From the NCBI GenBank assembly GCA_046290815.1, contig JBKBUF010000010.1, forward strand, positions 91,160 to 155,159: DNA of 64,000 nt, in the 5' to 3' direction. This document shows positions 9,059 to 17,294 of the stretch, in pieces. The notes below the pieces were generated by a model. The model made no database searches, was not told the DNA's origin, and worked only from the letters and a program-made list of their open reading frames with translations. Each line of letters starts with the position of its first letter. Within the stretch, counting starts at the first letter, position 1. The position numbers and the translations under genes were made by a program. This stretch comes from JBKBUF01 sp046290815. GTDB lineage: Bacteria; Bacteroidota; Bacteroidia; Cytophagales; Cytophagaceae.

Positions 9059-9924
9059 ACATAGATGGTAAATTTTTTGAAGAGTTGTTCAGGATATCAG
9101 GCATTTCGGATAAACCTGTAACTGTGAAATCTGTTGCAGGAGGATGTATTAATAGATGCTTTCATGTCTCAGGGTCAAATTCTGATTATTTTATCAAAAT
9201 AAACAATGCCTCATATAACGATATGTTCAATAAAGAGGCGATTGGCTTGGATGCTCTTGCAAAAGTTGATTCTTTAAAAGTGCCTAGAGTACTGGCGGAG
9301 GGAAGAGACAACAATTTAATTTACTTAATACTGGAGTATATAACTCCCGGGTACCCCTCAAATGATTATTGGAAAGAATGTGCTCAGGGGCTGGCAAAAG
9401 TACATAATCATAGTTCAGATACCTATGGATTTTATACTGATAACTACATCGGTTCATTAAAACAGGTAAATAAAGCAAGTTCAACTTGGATTGATTTTTT
9501 TATCTCATATAGGTTGCAATATCAGCTTGATCTGGCCATGAATGCAGGAAAAGTCGGAAAGGAGATTCTTGAATCGTTTAATAAATTATATAATAAACTT
9601 TCAGATATATTGCCAGTTGAAAAACCTTCGCTCCTTCATGGTGATTTATGGAGTGGTAATTTAATAACTTCAGCAATGGGAAAACCAGTTTTAATTGATC
9701 CCGCTGTTTATTTTGGAAACCGAGAAGCTGAACTTGCTTTTACTACTTTATTTGGTGGTTTTCCGGAGAAGTTTTATTCGGTTTATAATGAAATTTGTCC
9801 ACTGCAGCCAGGCTTTGGTGAAAGAATTGATATTTATAACCTATATCCTTTAATTGTACATGTAAACCTTTTCGGAGGATTTTATTTAAATCAGGTAAGG
9901 AGCATTTTGAAAAGGTATACTTAA
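9055..9924 (+). CDS. Fructosamine-kinase / aminoglycoside-phosphotransferase family protein
   Basis: The 289-residue protein has a protein-kinase-like fold. A glycine-rich start SVAGGCINRCFHV and FIKIN lie near residue 22-45. The catalytic loop LLHGDLWSGNLI is near residue 196-207 and the metal site VLIDPAVYFG near 220. The HGDLWxGN form is characteristic of the fructosamine-3-kinase group, which phosphorylates sugar adducts on proteins or small amines for repair. Pairing with a low-molecular-weight tyrosine phosphatase is seen in other bacteria and suggests a protein deglycation module here. Its 3' end overlaps the convergent next gene by 4 bp. Confidence 0.85.
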   Translation: MNIDGKFFEELFRISGISDKPVTVKSVAGGCINRCFHVSGSNSDYFIKINNASYNDMFNKEAIGLDALAKVDSLKVPRVLAEGRDNNLIYLILEYITPGYPSNDYWKECAQGLAKVHNHSSDTYGFYTDNYIGSLKQVNKASSTWIDFFISYRLQYQLDLAMNAGKVGKEILESFNKLYNKLSDILPVEKPSLLHGDLWSGNLITSAMGKPVLIDPAVYFGNREAELAFTTLFGGFPEKFYSVYNEICPLQPGFGERIDIYNLYPLIVHVNLFGGFYLNQVRSILKRYT

Positions 9925-10211
9925 CTGATCCTGTCGGGATTTTCGCTGTATCTTTGTCTTATTTCTCTTCTTAATTTTTCTCTTTCGACCACCAGAATAG
10001 CCAATTGTCGCGGTATATCTAATCCTGATGTAAAAACGTTTTTAACTTTTCTTTCATCAATATCCATCTTATACAAGACCTGAATGAACTTGTTTAAATC
10101 TTTGTCCATCATTTGACTAATTAACTTTGCAATCTTTTCTGCAAAATCACTCTCGTCTATAGCATCATTTTTTAATGCAGTATTTAATTCAGGATAAAAA
10201 TCAACTATCAT
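9921..10211 (-). CDS. Conserved small hypothetical protein
   Basis: This 96-residue, highly charged, all-helical protein has no membrane segment or signal peptide. It carries an acidic-hydrophobic N-terminal half and an arginine-rich end (EREKLRREIRQRY). The composition and clean start at 10211 look coding. The gene overlaps the fructosamine-kinase gene tail by 4 bp on the opposite strand. I do not recognise a domain; similar short cytoplasmic proteins occur in Bacteroidetes, but the function is unknown. Confidence 0.65.
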   Translation of the reverse strand: MIVDFYPELNTALKNDAIDESDFAEKIAKLISQMMDKDLNKFIQVLYKMDIDERKVKNVFTSGLDIPRQLAILVVEREKLRREIRQRYSENPDRIS

Positions 10212-10254
10212 AATTTTGGGATGTTTTCCAATTTCACATGTTCGTAATTAGCAT

Positions 10255-10273
10255 TTATCAAATTCTTTGATAA
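10255..10273. promoter_or_regulatory. Inverted repeat upstream of a porin gene
   Basis: TTATCAAA-TTC-TTTGATAA is a perfect 8-bp inverted repeat 26 bases before the start codon at 10300. It could be an operator or an RNA hairpin in the leader. No regulator is evident nearby. Confidence 0.3.
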
Positions 10274-10299
10274 TTTTATAATGAATTTAATAATACTTT

Positions 10300-10899
10300 A
10301 TGAGAATAATTATTTCAGCATTGATAATGTTTACAATATATTCCCAGGGTTCCGCACAAGGTTTTCAAGGGAAATTGGTTTTGGGCGCCAATGCGGCACA
10401 GGTGGATGGAGATGAATATGCAGGGTATAATAAAGCCGGTCTTGCACTTGGGGCAGCTGCAGCTTATAATTTTTCCAAAAAAATATATCTACAGGGTGAA
10501 ATTCTTTATTCTCAAAAAGGGGCAAGAGCAGTAGATCCGGATAATTACATTTACTTTAAATGGAGATTAAATTATATAGATATTCCATTAATTTTTAATT
10601 ATCACTTTACAGAAAAACTTTCGACACAGATAGGTCTGATGCCTTCTGTATTTCTTAATTCAAAAACTGATTTGGGACATGGTTTTTTTAATGCCAACGA
10701 AGGTTTTGATAAAGTGAATGTTTCATACACCGGCGGAATTGAATATGCCATTACAAAAGGTATAGCTTTTAACGCAAGACATAGTTATTCTCTGGGCCCT
10801 ATCAATACCGGTGGCTCTAACATACATCCAAGATCATTCTACAATAATGTGATAACGGTAAGTTTAAGAATTACCTTGAATCCTGATAGGGAAGATTAA
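10300..10899 (+). CDS. Small outer-membrane beta-barrel (porin family, PorT-type fold)
   Basis: The 199-residue precursor has a signal peptide ending near SQGSAQ (residue ~20). Alternating hydrophobic/polar strands follow, with aromatic ends such as IYLQGEILYSQKGA, IDIPLIFNYHF and NNVITVSLRITLN. This fits the eight-stranded outer-membrane-protein beta-barrel family widespread in Bacteroidetes. It appears monocistronic, with a perfect palindromic terminator right after it. A specific role cannot be assigned. Confidence 0.82.
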   Translation: MRIIISALIMFTIYSQGSAQGFQGKLVLGANAAQVDGDEYAGYNKAGLALGAAAAYNFSKKIYLQGEILYSQKGARAVDPDNYIYFKWRLNYIDIPLIFNYHFTEKLSTQIGLMPSVFLNSKTDLGHGFFNANEGFDKVNVSYTGGIEYAITKGIAFNARHSYSLGPINTGGSNIHPRSFYNNVITVSLRITLNPDRED

Positions 10900-10905
10900 C
10901 TCCTC

Positions 10906-10945
10906 AAATTAAAAAGGCTGTCCATATGGACAGCCTTTTTAATTT
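10906..10945. terminator. Bidirectional terminator, perfect 40-bp palindrome
   Basis: The sequence from 10906 to 10945 is a perfect palindrome centred between 10925 and 10926, with core AAAAAGGCTGTCCAT and its complement. It has A- and T-rich flanks on both sides and separates the convergent porin gene and DUF5606 gene. Confidence 0.9.
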
Positions 10946-10948
10946 TGA

Positions 10949-11521
10949 TTATTTTTTGGAGGCTGATTTTGCCTTTGGTTTAGATGCTTTCTCTTCTTTA
11001 GGCTCCTCCTCCTTCGACTTTTTAGCAGTGGCCTTTTTAGTTTTTGGTTCTTCTGTCACCTCTGCATCCTCTGCATCCTTAGCTTTAGCTTTTGGAGCTG
11101 CATCCTTTTTCTCTTCTTTAGGCGCATCAAATCTTTCCGGCAAGGAGGAGCCTATGATGTTGTACCAGCTTACGAGTTTTTTTACATCAGAAAGGTATAC
11201 TCGTTCACTGTCATAGTCAGGTACCACATGTGCAATAAAATCATATAATTCTTTATCCGAACTTGTTTTGGCATTTAAATTAATACTTTTGCCGAATTTC
11301 TCATGGATTTTAGCAAATACATCTTCAAGAGGAACAGATCCTTCTTTACTAGTGGTATAAATAGAGATTTCTTTTAATAAAGAAACTCTTGTGTTAGCAT
11401 TAGCAACAAATTTGGATTTGGCCTGATCTATTGTTTCTAGGATTACACCGTTACGTGTTGGTTTTAATACTAAAAATAAACCACTCTTTCCAGAAACTGC
11501 TGCAATGTCTTTTAAATCCAT
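10949..11521 (-). CDS. DUF5606 family protein
   Basis: From the ATG at 11521 this cytoplasmic protein has 190 residues. The N-terminal ~125 residues begin MDLKDIAAVSGKSGLFLVLK, which I recognise as DUF5606, a conserved Bacteroidetes domain of unknown function. The remainder is a low-complexity tail of lysine, alanine, glutamate and proline, a likely disordered basic extension that might bind nucleic acid or ribosomes. A TTG two codons upstream is a less likely start. It is convergent with the porin gene and shares its terminator. Confidence 0.85.
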   Translation of the reverse strand: MDLKDIAAVSGKSGLFLVLKPTRNGVILETIDQAKSKFVANANTRVSLLKEISIYTTSKEGSVPLEDVFAKIHEKFGKSINLNAKTSSDKELYDFIAHVVPDYDSERVYLSDVKKLVSWYNIIGSSLPERFDAPKEEKKDAAPKAKAKDAEDAEVTEEPKTKKATAKKSKEEEPKEEKASKPKAKSASKK

Positions 11522-11547
11522 GATCAAAAAGTTTTTAGTTTGTTATG

Positions 11548-11898
11548 TTAAAGTTTGAAATATACTGGCACACTGGTTTGTAACTTATATCCCGGAGCAC
11601 GGAATTTTAAAAGTTTTACCACCCTAAGGGCTTCTTGTCCACACCCGCCTCCAATGTTTTTTACAATCGTCGGATTGGAAATGCTGCCATCTTCGTTTAA
11701 AGTAAAGCCAATGATACATTCTCCGGAGATCCTGTTTTTCTTAGCCATAATAGGGTATACTTTATTGGATTCAATAAAGGCATACATAGAATCCTGTCCA
11801 CCCGGGTAAAAATCCGCCACAGGAACCTTAGAACTTTGTGCAGTTGCAGAAAATGCAAAACCAATAATAAGAGAAAAAAGAAACATTAATTTTTTCAT
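11548..11898 (-). CDS. Small secreted TonB-C-terminal-like protein
   Basis: From the ATG at 11898 the 116-residue precursor has a signal peptide MKKLMFLFSLIIGFAFSATAQ. A compact domain with GECIIGFTLNEDGSISNPTIV and GCGQEALRVVKLLKFRAPG follows. This matches the TonB C-terminal fold as found in short, anchor-less Bacteroidetes proteins. An upstream in-frame ATG at 11961 would bury the signal peptide and is rejected. As it lacks a membrane anchor and proline-rich spacer, it is not a standard TonB; its partner is unknown. Confidence 0.75.
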   Translation of the reverse strand: MKKLMFLFSLIIGFAFSATAQSSKVPVADFYPGGQDSMYAFIESNKVYPIMAKKNRISGECIIGFTLNEDGSISNPTIVKNIGGGCGQEALRVVKLLKFRAPGYKLQTSVPVYFKL

Positions 11899-11991
11899 AA
11901 GTAAGTTATTTGAGAGATGGTTAACTAAATGTTTCGCGTATTGCTGCAAACCAGGGTACAAAAATATATTGAATTATTGATTAACCAAATT

Positions 11992-12603
11992 TTAGTGGTT
12001 CTGTTCTCTGTAATTTTCAAATATCTCCTGTATGTAATCAAGTAATTCATTTTTACCTTCCCCTGTTTCCGAGGAAGTAACGAAAGTTACCGGTAATTCT
12101 TGCCAGAACTTTGAAAGTTCTTTGTTGAATCGTTGAGTTGAAGCTAAGGTTTGAGAACGACTTAGCTTGTCCGCTTTGGTATAAACTATTGCAAAAGGCA
12201 CACCCTTTTCACCCAGCCAGTTAATAAAATCTATATCTATTTTTTGAGGTTCAAGTCTGGAGTCAATCAGTACAAATAGACAGTATAAATTTTCACGATA
12301 TAAAATGTAATCCTTAACCATCTTTTCCCAGTTTTCTCGATTTTCTTTACTTACCCTTGCCCAACCGTAACCCGGGAGGTCAACCCAATACATTTCATTA
12401 TTGATTAAAAAGTGGTTGATAAGCTGTGTTTTACCTGGTCTGGAGGACGTTTTGGCCAATCCCTTATGTCCTGCTAGCATATTTATTAAGGAAGACTTGC
12501 CAACGTTCGATCTGCCAATAAAAGCAATCTCAAACTTGTCCGGGGCAGGACTTTCCTTATAATTCTTTTTGCTGGTAATAAAAGAGGATTTCGTTATATT
12601 CAT
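11992..12603 (-). CDS. engB: Ribosome biogenesis GTPase EngB (YsxC/YihA)
   Basis: EngB is a small GTPase needed for 50S subunit assembly. The 203-residue protein has the P-loop GRSNVGKS at 30-37, switch I SSRPGKTQ near 54-61, DLPGYGWA near 75 and YTKADK near 141. Length and motif spacing are normal. It is divergent from the PorE-like gene cluster and has 217 bases of non-coding sequence upstream. Confidence 0.97.
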   Translation of the reverse strand: MNITKSSFITSKKNYKESPAPDKFEIAFIGRSNVGKSSLINMLAGHKGLAKTSSRPGKTQLINHFLINNEMYWVDLPGYGWARVSKENRENWEKMVKDYILYRENLYCLFVLIDSRLEPQKIDIDFINWLGEKGVPFAIVYTKADKLSRSQTLASTQRFNKELSKFWQELPVTFVTSSETGEGKNELLDYIQEIFENYREQNH

Positions 12604-12820
12604 TATTGAAATAGTCTAGTTTAAGTCCTATTTAATGACCTTTTAATTCCTGTTTTTAAGATATTTTATTAGTTTTGGCTAATTAAAATCCAAAATTGTT
12701 GTGTCATCTTTTCCGATACGGCGATTTTGTTTTTGCTTGAAAGATAATAATAATCTCCCACTACCAGGTGGATATTTTCCCGGCAAAATTCATTTTGTAA
12801 CCAAAGCAAACTTATAAGAT

Positions 12821-15226
12821 ATGAGTCTTTTAAAGCCAATGAAGCATCTACTTTTATTGTTCTTAGGTTTAAGTTTAGCCTTTTCAGGTCAAAGCCAGAA
12901 TAAAAACCAGCCAAAACTTAACCCGAAAACAGTTGAATCGGAGGCACGTGAGTTATTCAGGATCGATGAATACCGGCAAGCACTGCCATTGTACCTCAAA
13001 CTGGATTCTATAAAACCTGAAAACCCATCTGTTAATTGCAGGATAGGAATATGTTATCTTCATACAGAAAATAAATCTAAAGCTTTACCTTACCTGGTAA
13101 AAGCTCAAAAGCTTGGATATACCAAAGATCATATCAGCTTTCATTTGGCCGTTGCTTATCATCTCAATCATGAATTTGACAAAGCTATCGAGTATTATAA
13201 GGCCAGTCATGGGCATTTTAATCCTAAAAAAGACGATGATGTCGTTAAGCTGAAAAAACTTCCCCGGTACATAGAAATGTGTGAAAATGGTAAAGAACTT
13301 GTAAAGAAACCGGTAGACGTCAAAATAGAAAATCTGGGACCTGTGGTTAATTCTGAATTTCCTGAATATGCGCCAGTAATATCTGCCGATGAGACAGTAT
13401 TGATTTTTACTTCTCGCAGGCCAAATACCACAGGTGGGAAAAAGGAAGAAAACGGACAATGGTTCGAAGATATTTATATTTCAACCAGAGACTCATTAAA
13501 TGGTAGCTGGTCTAAACCTGAAAATATTGCATATATCAATACCGCAGGTCATGATGCCAGTATAGGCCTTTCTCCTGATGGGCAAGAACTTTTTATTTAC
13601 AAAGATGAAGGTAACGGAGATATTTTTGTCAGCGTGCTGGAGGGAAATAAATGGTCTGAGCCTAAGAAAATTCCAGGTGGAATTAATTCTAAATTTCACG
13701 AGCCAAGCGCTACTACTTCCGCCGATGAAAAGGTGCTATTCTTTACCAGTGACCGTGATGGCGGTTTCGGTGGATACGATATTTACATGACCAAAATGCT
13801 TCCCAACGGACAGTGGGCATTGCCAAAGAACCTAGGGCCGAAAGTTAATACCCCTTATGACGAAGATGCACCATTTTTCCACCCGGACGGAAAGACTTTA
13901 TACTTCAGCAGTACAGGGCATAATAGTATGGGGGGCTATGATATCTTTACAACTGAGGTAGATTTGGAGGCAGATACCTTCAGCAAGCCCGTAAATATCG
14001 GTTATCCTATCAATACGGCGGATAACGACATATTTTTCGTATGGTCGGCCGACGGAACAAGAGGGTATTTTTCATCCTACCGGGAAGGTGGGTTCGGAGA
14101 AAAAGATATATGGGTGGTAAGCAGACCCAAGCCTAAAGTTTCTCTGATTGTATTAAAAGGTAAAGTTTTCTCAAAACCAAATTTAGTACCTGTCGCCGCG
14201 ACTATCACAGTAGTTGATAATGAGACGAATAAGGTGGTTGGTGTGTATACCTCAAATAGCTTTACCGGAAAATATACCATTATTGTGCCGCCCGGAAAAA
14301 ACTACGGGATTTCCGTGGAGGCTGACCGTTTTCTTGCTTATTCAGAAAATGTAGATATTCCGCAAAAAGATGATTACTTTGAGGTTACGAAGGATATTAT
14401 TTTAGAACCTTTGGAAAAAGGAAGCGTAACAGTACTTAAAAATGTGTTTTTTGACTTTGCAAAAGCGGATTTGAGGAAGGAATCTTATGGTGAATTAGAC
14501 AGATTTTATAAGATGCTTAAGGAAAATCCGACACTGTGCGTGGAAATCGCCGGACATACTGATGATGTAGGGAATAGCGAATCGAATCAGAAATTGTCAG
14601 AGGCCCGTGCACAATCAGTTGTTAAATATCTCGTTGATAAAGGTATTGATGAAAAAAGGTTGTTAGGGGTTGGATATGGTGAGGAGTTTCCTGTTGCAAC
14701 TAATTCCACTGATGAAGGAAGGCAGCTGAATAGAAGAACAGAGCTGATCATAGTGGAAACACTTACTGAAAGTATGGCATGGAAAGAGAAGGAAACCTTC
14801 TATTTTAACAAACAGAAGGAACAAGACCAGAAACTTTTGCACACTGCCTTGAAGGATGAAAAGCTGGGATTAATTTTGCCTGATTCCATTCTTAATAAAC
14901 TTGATTACATTTACTTTGACTTTGATAAATCAGTTTTAAGGGACGAAGCCAGGCAAAGTCTGGAACAATGGATCAAATTGTTGAAGGCAAATAAGGATGT
15001 AAAACTTGAGCTCCATGGTCATACAGATAGTATGGGAGACAAAGCATATAATAAGGCACTGGCTCAAAGGAGAATCAATAGCGTAAAAAATTATCTTGTA
15101 GCCAAAGGAATTATTGCTTCCAGGTTCAGAACGACTAACTTCGGTGCTGATAAGCCGGATGATACAAATGATACAGAAGTTGGAAGGCAAAGGAACCGAC
15201 GAGTTGAGATTAAAATAATAAAATAA
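12821..15226 (+). CDS. PorE-like envelope protein with two OmpA C-terminal domains
   Basis: The 801-residue secreted precursor has a signal peptide ending near GQSQ and TPR helices to about residue 160. Five PD40/WD40-like blades (SADETVLIFTSRR, SPDGQELFIYKDE and similar) run to about 440, followed by a carboxypeptidase-regulatory-like domain to about 530. Two OmpA-like peptidoglycan-binding domains then follow. Both keep the Asp/Arg pair that holds meso-diaminopimelate: D581/R596 and D736/R751. TPR-propeller-CRD-OmpA is the order known for T9SS protein PorE of Porphyromonas gingivalis; the second OmpA domain is extra. An ATG at 12839 is an alternative start. It is the first of four tandem paralogues; the next starts 3 bp after its stop. 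Confidence 0.85.
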   Translation: MSLLKPMKHLLLLFLGLSLAFSGQSQNKNQPKLNPKTVESEARELFRIDEYRQALPLYLKLDSIKPENPSVNCRIGICYLHTENKSKALPYLVKAQKLGYTKDHISFHLAVAYHLNHEFDKAIEYYKASHGHFNPKKDDDVVKLKKLPRYIEMCENGKELVKKPVDVKIENLGPVVNSEFPEYAPVISADETVLIFTSRRPNTTGGKKEENGQWFEDIYISTRDSLNGSWSKPENIAYINTAGHDASIGLSPDGQELFIYKDEGNGDIFVSVLEGNKWSEPKKIPGGINSKFHEPSATTSADEKVLFFTSDRDGGFGGYDIYMTKMLPNGQWALPKNLGPKVNTPYDEDAPFFHPDGKTLYFSSTGHNSMGGYDIFTTEVDLEADTFSKPVNIGYPINTADNDIFFVWSADGTRGYFSSYREGGFGEKDIWVVSRPKPKVSLIVLKGKVFSKPNLVPVAATITVVDNETNKVVGVYTSNSFTGKYTIIVPPGKNYGISVEADRFLAYSENVDIPQKDDYFEVTKDIILEPLEKGSVTVLKNVFFDFAKADLRKESYGELDRFYKMLKENPTLCVEIAGHTDDVGNSESNQKLSEARAQSVVKYLVDKGIDEKRLLGVGYGEEFPVATNSTDEGRQLNRRTELIIVETLTESMAWKEKETFYFNKQKEQDQKLLHTALKDEKLGLILPDSILNKLDYIYFDFDKSVLRDEARQSLEQWIKLLKANKDVKLELHGHTDSMGDKAYNKALAQRRINSVKNYLVAKGIIASRFRTTNFGADKPDDTNDTEVGRQRNRRVEIKIIK

Positions 15227-15229
15227 AAT

Positions 15230-17218
15230 ATGATTAGACTATCTCTGATAGTTTCTTTCTTCTGCCTTTTTAGTGTTTATGCCTTTAGTCAGGCAAATGC
15301 TAAAAAGGCACTCAAGAAGGCAAACTATTACTACGACTCCAAAAAATGGAAAGAAGCTATTCCTATGTATCATGAAGCCCTGGAAGCTGAACCTGATAAT
15401 ATAGAAGCTAATTATAAACTTGGAGTTTCCTACCTCAATACTATCCACCATATCAAGTCTCTGCCATATTTAGAAAAAGCATATAAGCTTAATCCTACTT
15501 ATGCCCCGGATATCAAGCAATTACTTGCTAAGTCATACCAATACAATCATAAATTTGAAGAGGCATTAAAAGCTTATCAGGAAGTAAAAAAAACTCTTGA
15601 TAAGAAGAATGTCGAAGAACATAAAAAGCTCGACAGAAGAATCTTTGAGTGTGAAAACGGGATAGAATATATAAAGAATCCTGTAAAGGCAAAAATTGAA
15701 AATTTAGGTCCTGTAATCAATTCCAAATACATTGACCACGCTCCTGTGATTAGTGCCGATGAATCCATTCTGGTGTTTACTTCCAGAAGAGATGGCAGCA
15801 CGGGAGGGGCATTGGATGACAATGGTCTTTTTATGGAAGACATTTACATTTCTTATAAAAAAGACGGCAAATGGTCTGCTCCGCAAAATATAGGCAAGCC
15901 GATTAATACAGATCTGCATGATGCAAGCATTGCGATTTCACCTGACGGATCACAGATTTTTGTTTATACCGATGACAACGCAGGTGATATCCTTATGTCA
16001 AAATTTGAGGGGGGGAAATGGTCAAAGCCTTTAGATTTAGGAAAGAACGTGAACACCAAACACGCAGAAAAATCTATATCCATGACCGCCGATGGTAACA
16101 CGATATACTTTACCAGTAATCGAGAAGGTGGAATGGGTGGCCTTGATATTTATATGAGTAAAAAAGATAAAAAAGGGAAATGGGGAGAAGCGAAAAATCT
16201 GGGGAAACCTATAAATACTGAGTATGACGATGATGCCCCTTTTATTCATCCGGACGGAAGGACTTTGTATTTCAGTTCTGAAGGACATGCAGGTATGGGA
16301 AGATTTGATATTTACAAATCTACTATGAAACCTGACGGATCCTGGTCTGAGCCTGAAAACCTTGGTTATCCTATCAACACCGCGGACGATGATATTTACT
16401 TCGTACTTTCTGCTGATAACAAACATGGATATTATGCTTCCGAGCGTGAAGGCGGGCAGGGAGAAACCGATATTTACATTATCAGCATGCCGGAACCTGA
16501 GAAACTTGCAGATGTGAATACAAAAAAGCCAGTCGAAACAAAAGAGCCTGGTAAAAAGAAATTACTTCCTGTAGCCCAGGTAGCGGCATTTAATCCTATT
16601 ACAATCTTAAAGGGAACTATTAGGGACGCACTGACCAAAGATCCTCTGGAAGCAAACCTCGTGATAGTAGACAATGACAAGAATGAAGTAATTTCAGAGC
16701 TTAAATCAAATGCTCTGACCGGGGGCTATCTGATTGTGTTGCCATCAGGTAAAAACTATGGTATTGCCGTAGAAAGAAAAGATTATCTATTCCATTCAGA
16801 AAACTTTGACATTCCTGAAAGTGCAAACTATCAGGAAGTAGTAAAAGATGTAGATCTGAAAAAAGTAGCTGTAGGAACAAAGATAGTTTTAAGAAATATT
16901 TTCTTTGATTTTGATAAAGCTACCTTAAGACCGGAGTCTACAGCCGAGCTTGAAAGGTTGGTTCAGCTTTTACAATCAGTACCTAATATGAAAATTGAAA
17001 TTTCAGGACATACAGATAATAAAGGCTCTGCAGAGTATAACAAGAATTTATCAGAAAAAAGAGCACAGGCAGTAGTGAATTATCTGGCCGGAAAAGGTAT
17101 TGACGCCAAAAGGTTGAAGTTTGCAGGATACGGGTTTGACAGGCCGATGGCAACAAATGATACTGAAGAAGGACGCCAGTTAAATAGAAGAACTGAATTT
17201 GAAATACTTGGAAATTAA
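15230..17218 (+). CDS. PorE-like TPR/PD40/OmpA envelope protein
   Basis: The 662-residue precursor has a signal peptide ending near YAFSQA, TPR repeats to about residue 140, five PD40 blades to about 430 and a regulatory-like beta-sandwich around 460-550. A single OmpA C-terminal domain has D596 in SGHTDNKG and R611 in LSEKRA. Anchoring to peptidoglycan through the OmpA domain while the lipid- or barrel-facing parts bind other T9SS components is the role known for PorE. A lysine/proline linker (VETKEPGKKK) separates propeller and sandwich. It is co-transcribed with the gene before it. Which of the four copies is the true PorE is unclear. Confidence 0.85.
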   Translation: MIRLSLIVSFFCLFSVYAFSQANAKKALKKANYYYDSKKWKEAIPMYHEALEAEPDNIEANYKLGVSYLNTIHHIKSLPYLEKAYKLNPTYAPDIKQLLAKSYQYNHKFEEALKAYQEVKKTLDKKNVEEHKKLDRRIFECENGIEYIKNPVKAKIENLGPVINSKYIDHAPVISADESILVFTSRRDGSTGGALDDNGLFMEDIYISYKKDGKWSAPQNIGKPINTDLHDASIAISPDGSQIFVYTDDNAGDILMSKFEGGKWSKPLDLGKNVNTKHAEKSISMTADGNTIYFTSNREGGMGGLDIYMSKKDKKGKWGEAKNLGKPINTEYDDDAPFIHPDGRTLYFSSEGHAGMGRFDIYKSTMKPDGSWSEPENLGYPINTADDDIYFVLSADNKHGYYASEREGGQGETDIYIISMPEPEKLADVNTKKPVETKEPGKKKLLPVAQVAAFNPITILKGTIRDALTKDPLEANLVIVDNDKNEVISELKSNALTGGYLIVLPSGKNYGIAVERKDYLFHSENFDIPESANYQEVVKDVDLKKVAVGTKIVLRNIFFDFDKATLRPESTAELERLVQLLQSVPNMKIEISGHTDNKGSAEYNKNLSEKRAQAVVNYLAGKGIDAKRLKFAGYGFDRPMATNDTEEGRQLNRRTEFEILGN

Positions 17219-17294
17219 TTGGATTTTTCTAATTTTAAATGCAAATTTTATATAATTGTAAATCATAAACAGAATTAAATCAGGGCAAAGAGGC

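Noticed and set aside
10926..11216. A plus-strand open frame rich in Ser, Ala and Phe
   Set aside because: It is the complement of the lysine/alanine-rich tail of the DUF5606 gene, a typical low-complexity shadow.
12669..12914. An 81-residue minus-strand open frame upstream of the first PorE-like gene
   Set aside because: Its only ATG is inside the signal-peptide region of the opposite gene, and it has no recognisable domain or start signal.
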